From Haliotis asinina (Eukaryota; Mollusca; Gastropoda; Lepetellida; Haliotidae): a DNA stretch of 64,000 nucleotides. The stretch is from the NCBI RefSeq assembly GCF_037392515.1, contig NC_090288.1:61117673-61181672 (forward strand), read 5' to 3'. Positions within the stretch are counted from its first letter, which is position 1, and the number at the start of each line of letters is the position of its first letter. Positions 1-10,522 of this stretch are shown in pieces. The notes under the pieces are model-generated. The model did not search any database. It saw nothing but the letters and a program-made list of their open reading frames with translations, and was not told where the DNA came from. The translations under genes were made by a program, and so were the position numbers.

Positions 1-118
1 TTCTGTTTAACACGTAATATGATATAACAATCAAATGGAATGTTCTGAAGGACGTTCCCATCTATGCAAATTGGTGTCATTTGTCTGGTCGTGACTCATA
101 TAATACAGGTCAATTCAA

Positions 119-240
119 CTCACCTATAAACAACTTGAAGTACACCCACTCTTGTTGTGAGTCATTCATATTTGGTTCAACTCACCTGTAAACAGCTTGA
201 AGTACCTCCATCCCTGTTGTGATACACCCAGATTCATGTT
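119..240 (-). repeat. Tandem duplication of the PAN exon end with its splice donor
   Basis: About 40 bases covering the end of the PAN exon and its GTGAG donor (about 181-222) recur 60 bases further into the intron (about 121-162) with few changes. The second copy keeps a usable-looking donor. Confidence 0.7.
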
Positions 241-483
241 GTAGAAGTGTACGGAGTGGATGAGACATCTGCCGGTGAGGATGTTGTAGGTGAAGGCGAC
301 ACAGCGGACGTCTTTGTGACAGAAGGACGCACAGACACCTGTGTGTGGAAGATCAGTGAGATCCATGACGACATAGCGTTCATCAAGCTTGTTGTCAAAG
401 TTAATGATGCGAACCATTCTGGTTGTTACACCCTGAACACTTAAAACTAAACAAGAACACACCATTGCTACAAGAACGCACAT
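186..483 (-). CDS. Secreted PAN/apple-domain protein, first coding exon (partial gene)
   Basis: The minus-strand reading frame starts at ATG 483 with a clear signal peptide (MCVLVAMVCSCLVLSVQG). A Cys-containing segment follows with the pattern CASFCHKDVRCVAFTYN, then GRCLIHS, typical of PAN/apple domains (C..xC..xx.C.aF.y.....C.l). PAN domains are small disulfide-bonded binding modules found in many secreted molluscan proteins, often beside lectin domains. The frame ends at a strong donor (CTGTTTACAG followed by GTGAGT, exon end 186), so the gene continues past the left edge. An in-frame ATG lies further upstream at 573, but the signal peptide makes 483 the better start. The rest of the protein is not visible, so its full domain set and role are unknown. 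Confidence 0.75.
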
Positions 484-583
484 TCTGATCCTATCGAGCG
501 TCTGTTTACGACTTAACAATCCCTTCTTAACTAACGGTGATATCTCAACACTAGTTATGGTTACAGTTAACAATTGCAGTAAA

Positions 584-1295
584 TATTGATCTTACACCTG
601 TTTCATCACAAATGAGTTCATAGTCTGTGACCAGACAAATCTCCTAATTTGGACACTAGAATGATAAATCCCGACTTGGTATTGAGGCAATGACTGAAAC
701 TCTATCAATACCCTGTAACAAGATCCAGTGAAGTCAATTATTGCTTACTTGTATTGTTCGAGCGAAATAGATGACGAGTGACTGAGTACTGTTGCCTGTT
801 GATGAAGTTCGTTGTTTCCTATTTTTTGTGTGTTTTACGATGCACTCAACAGTATTCCAGCTCCATGAATAATAGAGTCAGACAAGACAACACAAGACTT
901 GTATTGTACTCAAGGCCGTCGGCCCACATACAGGTTACAGAGCTATAAAGTGGTTTGATCTGTTAACATTCCAATTTTCTAATGACTAGAAAAGAGCTTT
1001 CGTAGCACGTAGGAAGAGATCATAAACCCTGCTTTTCATATTGAAGGTATGATAAAAACGAGATACGTGTAACCGTCAACTATTTCCACAAGCTGATTAC
1101 TAAGAAACTATTTAACTTTTTGAAAAATGTGAAAACCCCACGAAAAAATAACATCATTGGTTCTATCAAGATGCAGTGAGAGTTTCCATTATTCCATGTA
1201 ATTATCTAGTATATTAAGTAGTCTTTGTATGTGGAACATACCACTGTTTCTAACAATAAAATCACATCATCATTACAAAGTATTAAAATTTTCAA
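584..1295. other. Upstream region of the PAN gene, no feature seen
   Basis: AT-rich sequence upstream of the PAN exon (on its strand). I see no convincing exon, TATA box or repeat apart from short AT runs. Confidence 0.4.
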
Positions 1296-1997
1296 GTGTT
1301 ACGGTTAAGAATTTACCGTGACAAACAATGTAAGAAATCCCCTGTAAGCAACGAGAGACAGCAAGTTATACAAAGTCACAAGTCGGTTTCACAACATCGA
1401 TTTTAGATACAGTGCAAGTGAGACGAAACCTAAGGCAATCGGTCACAAAATATAATATAACAAACTCACCAAAGTCTTTGTACAAGGGAGAAACAGTTAT
1501 GTAGAATGAAAATGCAGCGAGCGGTCTGACAGCAGTTTCGGGCATTGACGCAAATAATTTCCGGACAGTCTGCTACTAAAATCTTACAGATGCGGATCAT
1601 CTATTATACGAAATGTATACACATCACAATTAATATTCAAAACACTAAACGTTGTGACCCAATAATAATTATTACTTTATTAACAACAAAATAAATAGAA
1701 AATACACACTCGTAACACAAGTAATCAATAAGAAGCAATGTCACTATATAATTCAACCTTGCAACCTTGCCGCATGTTGACTTCAATGGTAAATGATCAG
1801 AATTCACCATGTCTTCTGTATTGAACTTATCAGTTGTTACGAGAGTGTGTTTTCCGTGACGTGTGGCTTTGTATAACTTGCTCTCTTTGCTAAAATATTA
1901 CAAGATTTGAATGTTTTAGACTTGTCTTTGTTCTCTTTTGCTGGTTCAGAGGCGATTTCTTACATATTTTGTCACGGCAAATTCTTAACCGTAACAC
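1296..1997. mobile_element. Foldback/MITE-like DNA element, about 700 bp
   Basis: The two ends are long imperfect inverted repeats. The left end starts GTGTTACGGTTAAGAATTT and the right end is its complement with one change. The match continues inward in blocks: the ATGTAAGAAATC block near 1330 against 1955, and GCAAGTTATACAAAG at 1358 against its complement at 1866. The middle has no open frame that looks like a transposase, so this is a non-autonomous element. A target-site duplication is not obvious, so the family is unassigned. Confidence 0.65.
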
Positions 1998-2534
1998 AAT
2001 GTACTTGAATAAATTTAGTGAACAATAAAGTAATCGTTTACACTTGTGCCTTGATGATCAGAGTAGATAAAATTCACTTCCCTCTATCACCATTTACTCC
2101 ACCAGTTACAATAAATGGGCCAGCACGTAGCAGACAATCATTCAGGTACTGTCCAAACCTATTTATAAACTTTATCGTGAGATTTATTCGATTCAATTCA
2201 ATTCCCTAATCACTACTTTCCTTAACAAAAATGCATCGTTGATAAATAGGACTACATTGTGTTGTCTTGCTGGTTCTTTGCAGAAAAGTAATGAAGACAA
2301 CACTTGAGCATGTATTTGAGATAAAGGCAGCTGTGGCAGATACCTGTTTCTTATATTTTCAAACACAGGACATATTAACATAAAATGGAATTCGTCTTCA
2401 ATAGTTTAACAGAATGGACATGATATTTGGGTTTTCTCCACCGACACATATCTTCCCCGGGTAATTAATGTATTAGTAAGGCCAATCTAAAACGTATTAC
2501 ACCATTGTGAACAGCATTGAAGATAATGCTCTGG

Positions 2535-4360
2535 CTAAAGCAACGACTTAAATTGACGATATGAATCATATCTTGAACTGTCATTAATAGTTGAATGCCA
2601 TTCCTGCTTAAACATATCAACAGCCCGCATGCGAAACTGTCTAATAAACGTATTCACATTGCCAACTGTCTGTGATAACCAAATACAACCAAAGCCATAT
2701 CTAAATACTAAGGTGCGAATTCGGGATGTCCAACTATTCTTTCCAAGATAATCGAGATGTAGAAACATATTGAAGGCTTTATTAGGTAAACGATGTTCAG
2801 GCATATTGATTATATTTTAAACAGCGGCAATAAGATGATATATATAACGGGGTCCTCCCACATTTACCAGTGTTGATGCAGAAAACATTTTTTCCTCAGT
2901 TAATTTATAATTTCATACATTCAAGATAATTGTTGTCAAAAGGTTATACTGTTTATGTTGCAAAGTACAAAGTATTAAAATGCGTGGTAATTTTCGATGT
3001 AAAATTTAGTTCAGAAGAGGTTAAGAAAGTCTAGCTAGGCTATAACTGTTATTAGGTTACTTCTCTTGATTGTTAGTCTTGTTCCTCAAAGCACATGGCT
3101 TGTCACTGCCTCCATGTTGTACCAAGATGTGGTAGTGGGCATGGACACAAATGTGAGTAGCATTGTTTGTTATTATAAGACATTTCAATGCATAATATGG
3201 AGATAATGTTTGAAGGTTTTGTTAATTGTACATTTTATTGATATATTTTGTAATTGCTAAGGTTGAGGCAATTTACTTAGAATTTTCATGAAGTGATGTT
3301 AGGAATCATTTACTTAGCAAGTCTTTATTTTTGCTTTGAACCCCACCAAGCCAAAGGAATGAAGTAATGATGGTGCATATAGAAAAGAATATTTTTTTGG
3401 TGCGGGTTTAGGATTTTGTGTCTTGCATCCACAACCATAAACCATAGCATTTGGTGTTTACAAACCAACACTTAGAAACTTTTTACAGGCAAGCAAATGG
3501 TATAATAAATTTTAAAACCCTATATTTCAAATCCATACAGTAACATTGGTTGTATCAACGTATCATTCGCAACACTCATACGTTTATCTTTTTTAAGTAA
3601 ACCATTTCTCTCAAAGGACCTAATCTGTGGAATACAACCATGTTTGTTTTATCTAGCTTCGCACGCACCTGCCATTATCTGCACAGGCTGAAAGCATATC
3701 TAGTTGATTTTGAAGATCAGGTACAGTACTGGACTTAAGAATGGCATCATCGGCAAATAATAACATCAAAAGATCGATTACATCGGAAGAAAGATGGATG
3801 CCATGTTTACCAGAGCTCATGCTATCTAAATACAGCTCGTTAATGAAAAAAGAGAGAAAAGTAGAAGACTTAAAACACATCCTTGTCGCAAGCCGACGGG
3901 ACAACCGAAAAAGTCACTGACGCCATTGACACAGTGGGCACATGATCTTACATTGGAGTATATCGAACACACCATACATTTTACTCTTCAAACCCGATTT
4001 CTTAAACGTTTCCACATTCTACCTCAATATACAGAATCTAAAGCCTTTTTGAAATCTGCAAAAGCAACATTCAACTTCCGCTGGCAAAAGGATAAATATC
4101 TTTCAATAATAGCATACAATGTGAATATGTGATCAAATGTTGAGTAGTCTTTTCTAAATCTTGCTTGAAATTCCGGTATTAGATCTTCCATATTCGACCA
4201 CTGTGTTAACCTACTGTTGACAATAGATTTAAACGTTTTACCGAGTGTCATCTTCCTCTGATTAAGGAAAATGGATGTTATAATTTTTATCACCATCTTC
4301 GTGAACGTTGGGGTTATTTATTTCTCCACTCCTAGAATTAATGTCGCCAAAAGTTATTGT
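2535..4360 (-). mobile_element. Broken non-LTR retrotransposon (LINE), endonuclease and reverse-transcriptase remnants
   Basis: Minus-strand pieces in the order of a LINE ORF2. At about 4350-4300 is an endonuclease-like TFGDINSRSGE. At 4296-4024 are reverse-transcriptase finger motifs (QARFRKDYSTFDHIFTL, then AFADFKKALDSV). At 3904-3653 is the palm with FADD (LLMLLFADDAIL). Near 3530-3490 is a MLLYGFEI piece, and at 2804-2535 the C-terminal region. The endonuclease motif lies almost directly against the RT start, so a large internal part is deleted. About 650 bases at 2825-3480 do not look like LINE and separate the last two pieces. Several frameshifts and stops show it is dead. The motifs fit the CR1/jockey-like group; the clade is uncertain. 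Confidence 0.8.
2825..3480. other. Non-LINE sequence interrupting the LINE remnant
   Basis: In an intact LINE the flanking pieces would be about 200 bases apart, so most of this is probably a later insertion or local rearrangement. I recognised no terminal repeats. A short plus-strand frame from ATG 3095 (MACHCLHVVPRCGSGHGHK) runs into a GTGAGT donor-like site, but nothing supports it as a gene. Confidence 0.4.
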
Positions 4361-4718
4361 GTGAAAGTCCTAAATAATTGATGAATTTTCGAAAATACTT
4401 CTCATAAATATTCTAAGCTACTCATGGTGTTGGAATCACTCTAGCCAGGTGGTGAAATATAGGTACATGTCAAATTTACGTGACCATCCAACTTAAACAA
4501 TTCTTTTGACAAGTTTAAACATGATACGTTATCTTTTGTTGATGGAATCACTGTTCATAATGCACTGTAAGATTGGTACATGCATACACATACACCACAA
4601 GACAATAGGCGGATTCTTTAATGTTAGGCTTTACCAGCCAGTCATTCGGAATACATAAACGTTTCAACAAAACAGACTATCTTAAATTGACGAACGTGTT
4701 GAATGAAGTTAAAGTCAC

Positions 4719-4840
4719 TGATCTGGACAATCCAGTGATCAACATCATGAGCATCGATCTACTCATTTGGGATATGATGATATGTGTCATGCATGTCTGA
4801 CCACCCTGTCCCGTTAGTTAGCTCTTAGGAAAGGCATGTG
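4719..4840 (-). mobile_element. SINE fragment, family A (minus orientation)
   Basis: Degenerate reverse copy of the SINE seen whole at 8127 and 31443. The segment reading GACAATCCAGTGATCAACAT through the CATGTCTGACCACC region is the complement of that body. Confidence 0.6.
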
Positions 4841-4844
4841 CCAC

Positions 4845-5780
4845 TGAAGACCATTTGTAATAAATTCATTATGTAAACAGAACATGATACTTTTACCACA
4901 CTAAATCCCTTCCTAGCATAAAGCACATTAAAATAGACAAATAAAATAGACATGCGCACTTAAGTTAAGTTGTAAGTTATGTGTGTTTTATTGTATGACT
5001 TAATACTTGCCAGCGACCAGTCATCGCCGCGTACCAGTTATTGACAACACCTGGCTGTAGCGTTTGAACAAATAGCTTGCTGTGTACTTGAGTAGTATTT
5101 CACACATTGACACATCGCAAAAGCGATAGGCCATTTTGCATTCTAGACGTTACCAATATGAATGCCCTCGGAAAACTAAACCCAAACCCATCGGAAGCAT
5201 GAAACGCATCACATTATTACCAAATTTATGGCATGTTTGGTGCATAATATGAAATATTCAGAAATGGCGATAACTGGTCTTGTTAGTTGTTGGGAAAGAA
5301 CAATATTCACTACCATGCTTCCTGTTCTTGACCGCGTTTAGGAGAAACTCGATGGGCAACTGGAAACACGTAGGAAAAGACGGTGTCATCACGATACATT
5401 TTGTTCCATTATGTCAAGAAACAATGGAGCAAATTGTGCGACCCACTGGTCTCTAGCCAGTATTGATCTATCACAAGACAAATACAATCTAATAAAAGTA
5501 GTTACCCATTATGCACAATGAACGACTGCAAATAGATAAGGAACTGTACGACCTCTTATCCTTATTGGGTCTTAAATCAATACACTATGAGCTAATAAGA
5601 TTGATAGTTATTAAGAGTAAAATATATTATAGATATATATCAGATAAACATGATTGAAAATATGCTATTTATCGACAGATATTAATTAGATATTGCTTAG
5701 TCCTATCATTACGATGTATCAGCTGTTGTATGCTTTGGGTGTGACTTCACCGTAAAATTGTCTGCACATGATCCGTGGGG
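4845..5780. other. Intergenic, no feature seen
   Basis: AT-rich single-copy-looking sequence. No exon, RNA gene or clear repeat was found. Confidence 0.4.
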
Positions 5781-5785
5781 TATAT

Positions 5786-6250
5786 TACGTTACACATGCT
5801 ATACACGGAGACATTACGGACTCGATGTTCCTATATTATGTTACACATGTTACACACGGAGACATTACGGACACGATGTGCCTATATTATGTTACACATG
5901 TTACACACGGAGACATTACGGACTCGATGTGCCTATATTATGTTACACATGTTACACACGGAGACATTACGGACACGATGTGCCTATATTATGTTACACA
6001 TGTTACACACGGAGACATTACGGACACGATGTGCCTATATTATGTTACACATGTTACACACGGAGACATTACGGACTCGATGTGCCTATATTATGTTACA
6101 CATGTTACACACGGAGACATTACGGACACGATGTGCCTATATTATGTTACACATGTTACACACGGAGACATTACGGACACGATGTGCCTATATTATGTTA
6201 CACATGTTACACACGGAGACATTACGGGCACGATGTGCCTCAGTTGGTCA
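5786..6250. repeat. 51-bp minisatellite, about nine copies
   Basis: Nearly identical 51-base units contain TATATTATGTTACACATG, then TTACACACGGAGACATTACG. Units differ mainly at one position (GGACTC or GGACAC before GATG). Because 51 is a multiple of three and the unit has no stop on the plus strand, all three plus frames stay open. The resulting 169-243-residue repetitive translations are artefacts. Confidence 0.95.
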
Positions 6251-6337
6251 CATCCATTCACATCCATTCACTTATGACAGTCAAAGTGCGAATATTAGAT
6301 AAGTCAGACATCTTGATTTATTTAGTATGGTTTCATA

Positions 6338-6372
6338 TGTTTATTAATTCATTCATTCATTCATTCATTCGT
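6338..6372. repeat. (ATTC)n microsatellite
   Basis: A short run of ATTC units just after the minisatellite. Confidence 0.9.
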
Positions 6373-6379
6373 GTTTTAC

Positions 6380-8125
6380 AATTCTTTAATATTTTCCTCG
6401 ATCTGGCATTTCGCAGAGTATGGACCCAAGTTGGCCATCATCAGCCGACTAATTCATTGCATTTACAGATGATGCAATGCTTTCATTGATGCCAAGGGAG
6501 GCCGCATTCGATACTACTGGCTTTGGATTACCGTAATGGTATAATTCCTAGTGATTTTGTTTTTATGAAATCGAAATGTGATTCCCGAAAGTGGTTTAAC
6601 CATAACTGTCAATCCTCTGTTTTCATTGTTAATTGGCGTGAACTGAAGTGTGTGCTTTAAGAAATCTCGATCGGTGTGACGTTTCATTTACGGTGCAATA
6701 TATTTTCCATACCAAGGAATCCAAACCTTTTCTGAAGTTCACATCATCTCGGCAACGGCATCCCTGTATGTCTTGAAGTTTGCTTGTCAGTTTTTTACAA
6801 TTTCTCATCTGATTGGGTATTAAGGTATGTGAACACGTGAACGAATGTCCTAATTGACTATCTACAGACTGTTAATAGTACACTGGACATATTTAAAAAT
6901 TTATTTCGAAAAAGGGACTTGTGTTCTGCACATAGGCAATATATAAAAATGAACAAGGTGTAACAAGGGAAGCAGTTATTCAGCAATGCAATTGTTAGTT
7001 CAAGGAGAGGGGAAAACTTTTCTCGGCAGCTCCTGACTTTTCACAATCAGTGAAATTTAGACTTTGCAATGTATCTCCGTGAAATTTTGTTTACGATGTG
7101 TTAGTGCTGTTGCAGACGTTTAACTGTCCACTGGGGCTAGAACGAGTCAGTGCCGATTTCTCCTTCATGCCTATATGAACTCACGTGTGATATGAAGATG
7201 AAAGCAGTCTAGTGTGATTCGAGCTTAGGCTGAAGGCAAGGAGTGATTTGAATCTAGGCTGAAGGCAGTAAAGTAATGTGAACGCAGGCTAGAGCTGTTG
7301 GAATATTACTCGACATAAAGCGATGTTACGGTCTTGAGGGGAGTGCTTTTGTCACTAATTCAAATCTAATGATAATAAGTCATGAAACAATCACTATTAC
7401 TTGCAAATACATTTCATCTAAAGGCATGTTTCCCTTCTAAAAATTTAACGAATGTGTGAAAGAAGGTTTTATCAGCACAATTTAGTCTTCGCGGTGAATC
7501 AAGAATGGAAGCCAGTGAGCTATATCATACCGATTTGAAACTTTACTACAAATCTACTGTGCTAATACTGACACAAATACCAATTATTTGACTTACACTG
7601 AAGTGACTAAATAGTTAACCTACCTTCTACATATAGGATTCCAGCTGTCACAACACTCAGCGAATTTAATCAGCTGATGAAAATATACAGGGCTCAATTT
7701 TAAATACTACGCTGCCACCATACTGGCTACACTGAGACATACGTTCAGGAGCTTTTCGGGGAGTTTCTTCTCCCTCTCTATATTGTCTCCCTGCTCCTAC
7801 CAAACATGGCAATGCAATGCATGCATCCTTTATACACGAGACCAGAAGGCACCGTCGCACATGTAAACTACATTACAGGAGACAGGTATATGAATATACA
7901 TGCATGCTATATAGACGAGACGTGTGAGTCAATATACGTACATGGTTTATACAGGGGACATGTGAGTCAATGTGTTTAATTATTTTGCTGTCCCGATTTT
8001 GAACATATAGTTCAACACATCAGCATGAGATTTCCTTCTATGTTGGTTATTTAGAAGGTTCTATTCAGACAAATTCAGACACTTAACTATTGAAAACATT
8101 ATTCATCATCCAAAACGCCTTACTC
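6380..8125. other. Intergenic, no gene seen
   Basis: The stretch 7200-7300 has a degenerate repeat built on a 'gaTtcgagcttaggctgaaggca'-like phrase. Otherwise I see nothing. A minus-strand frame at 7666-7860 shows no domain. Confidence 0.4.
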
Positions 8126-8126
8126 A

Positions 8127-8341
8127 AGACCATGCTTGTCGTAAGGCGCGACTAACGGGATCGCGTGGTCAGGCTCGCTAACTTGGTTGATACATGTCAT
8201 CTGTTCCCAATTGCGCAGATCGATGCTCATGTTGATGGTCACTGGATTGTCTGGTCCAGACTCGATTCTTTACAGACCGCCGCCATATAGCTGGAACATT
8301 GCTGAGTGCGGCGTAAAACTAAACTCGATCACTCACTCAAA
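8127..8341 (+). mobile_element. SINE, family A, copy 1 of a tandem pair
   Basis: The body runs through GTGGTCAGGCTCGCTAACTT, CACTGGATTGTCTGGTCCAG and GACCGCCGCCATATAGCTGG, and ends in GGCGTAAAACTAAACTCGAT then CACTCACTC. The same body recurs at 8378, 31443 and 56722. Confidence 0.85.
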
Positions 8342-8377
8342 ACGGTTAATCAAAACGGTCCGTGATAGAATTGATCT

Positions 8378-8571
8378 TCAGCAGTCCATGCTTGTCTTCG
8401 ACTAACGGAATCGGGTGGTCAGGTTCGCTGACGTGGTTGACACATGTCATCGTATCCCAATTGTCTTGATCGATGCTTATGTTGTTAATCACTGGATGGT
8501 GCAGTCCAGACTCGATTACAGACCGCCGCCATACAGCTTGAATAATGCTGAGTGAGGCGTCAAACAACCAC
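8378..8571 (+). mobile_element. SINE, family A, copy 2 of a tandem pair
   Basis: Same body as the preceding copy in the same orientation, separated by about 40 bases. It ends GAGTGAGGCGTCAAACAACC, so its tail differs from copy 1. Confidence 0.85.
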
Positions 8572-9229
8572 CAACCAATCAACAAACGTAACGACAACAC
8601 ACACATATAATGATATCAAATAAGATTCACGAGTATGGATTGTGGTTCAGAGATTAGCTCGGCATGCGAGAATATTCGATGGGTCAGTGGAAACTGACAA
8701 CGTTGAAAGGCCGCATACACCCACAGGAGGAAAGACTGAATCTTTCCAGGGTTGCCTGTGCTGATCAAAAATATTTCGTGTAATGCGAATGCTCTTAGAA
8801 TGGCCCAGTGCTTGTATGTTTATCAGTTAAACAATCTAACTGTATTAGGTCAGCGTAGTAACGAACAGGTTTGCAACAAGGAAGATAGGTAACTTAGCCT
8901 TCAGGAATATAACAACACTGTCAATACCAGTGGGCTCCCGTTGGATGTGGAAGGGGTGAGCAGAATGAGTATCAAGGAATTTCCTGTCAGACGCGTTGAC
9001 ACGTGAACCGCTTTTTACTCAATACGTCAATAAGTGGACCGTGTGTCTTTATCATGTGATCATTCCCACGATCAGTGGTATTCAGGTTTCAATATGAAAC
9101 ACGTGCTACGCTAAAACAGTTCCAGTAAATGGGGATTCTTTGTCCGAACTGTTACGTAATCCTACAGGACCGAATCATGGTGCTGGTCTTTCATGCTTTG
9201 CTTCGTAGTATTCCTGATTTGTTCGCTGA

Positions 9230-9715
9230 GAGAATACCATATTCAGAGTATGCCTATTGTTTCTTAAGACAATGCTTCGTTCGTATTATCAATTGATCCT
9301 TGAAGACAATACTATGTTCATGGTACTCTTACGAGGTCATGAAGACAACACCTTGCATCATTGTATCCCTATTGTATCCCTATTGCATTCTGAAACAATA
9401 CCTTGTTTATACTACGCCTACTTGTTCGTGAAGAAACCACTATGCATCAGTGTATCCTTTTTGTATCCTGAAGACAATACCTTGTTCATACTACACCTAC
9501 TGGCTCGTGAAGAAACACCATGCATCACTGTATCCCTATTGCATTCTGAAACAATACCTTGTTTATACTACGCCTACACGTTCTTGAAGAAAACACTATG
9601 CATCAGTGTATCCCTTTTGTATCCTGAAGACAATACCTTGTTCATAGTGCCACCACTCATTTCTGAGGACAACAACTGGTTCATTACGTCCTGAAAACAA
9701 ACCTTGTTCATTGCA
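9230..9715. repeat. Degenerate minisatellite with an about 130-base higher-order unit
   Basis: The phrases CTATGCATCAGTGTATCC, CCTGAAGACAATACCTTG and TTCATACTACACCTAC recur, with two long near-copies starting at about 9433 and 9588. The plus-strand open frame here (9257-9694) is repeat-derived. Confidence 0.7.
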
Positions 9716-9889
9716 TCCCTGTGAGTTTTGTACGTTGAACCTTGTCCAAGCAGCCTTTATTCCCTTGTGTATATGGAACGTCAAGAAACTTAACAGAAAT
9801 ACACAAACCCTTCTCCCTCCCCTCACGTATCATAGATTAGTGTGTCAATTTTTTAAGTTTGTTGAGAATAATTCAACATCTGCTTGACG

Positions 9890-10300
9890 CTTTCTAGAAA
9901 CACGACTATTGAAGTAACTCCTTATAACGTAACAGTTGGAAGTAACATGCTTATTCCAGCAACTTGATTTTGCATCACGAAATGTGACATGGTGGCTCCA
10001 TTTCATATACATAACAACTCGATGGAACACCCTTCACGTAGAGCCTTGGCGTACTATCCTTGGCGAAACATCTACTTTGTTTTTGACGCAACACCCTGAA
10101 TGTAAAATCCTGACGAAACATCCAGACGCACACCGTCAAGCAGCATCAACGTAACGACTTGAAAAAACACCCTCAAGATAACAACTTGATATAACACCCT
10201 GAACGTAAGGACCTGGTATGACAACATCAATGTAACAACCCCAACAAAATAACATGGCATTGACATAACACGCTGACGTAACATCCTGACTATAACCGCA
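9890..10300. repeat. Degenerate short tandem repeats
   Basis: Loosely repeated units of about 20-30 bases built on 'aCaccCTgAacgtaa' and 'gtaacaaCtTg' fill this stretch just upstream of the M15-type gene. Confidence 0.5.
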
Positions 10301-10463
10301 GCCTAGTCGTTGATATAATGCTGGATTCCTAACCGTTCAATCGGCCATTTTAACAATTCACGAGGCATGTCATGGAATACGTCAAAAAAGGATTCTGTTT
10401 GACGCATGGAACAATGGCCTCTGTTATGCCCAGAACAGGCTGCCATACATAGTGTTCCATGCC

Positions 10464-10470
10464 CTATAAG
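10464..10470 (+). promoter_or_regulatory. Possible TATA box of the M15-type gene
   Basis: CTATAAG lies 53 bases upstream of the ATG at 10523. The position would allow a start site near 10495 and a short leader. Based on sequence match and spacing only. Confidence 0.35.
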
Positions 10471-10522
10471 AATCAGATAAAGAATTTCGTCACAGCAGAG
10501 TCACGTTTGTTTGTCGTCGACG

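Noticed and set aside
5758-6489. Long repetitive plus-strand frames of up to 243 residues
   Set aside because: They exist because the 51-bp unit has no stop and is a multiple of three; all three frames are open and nothing else supports a gene.
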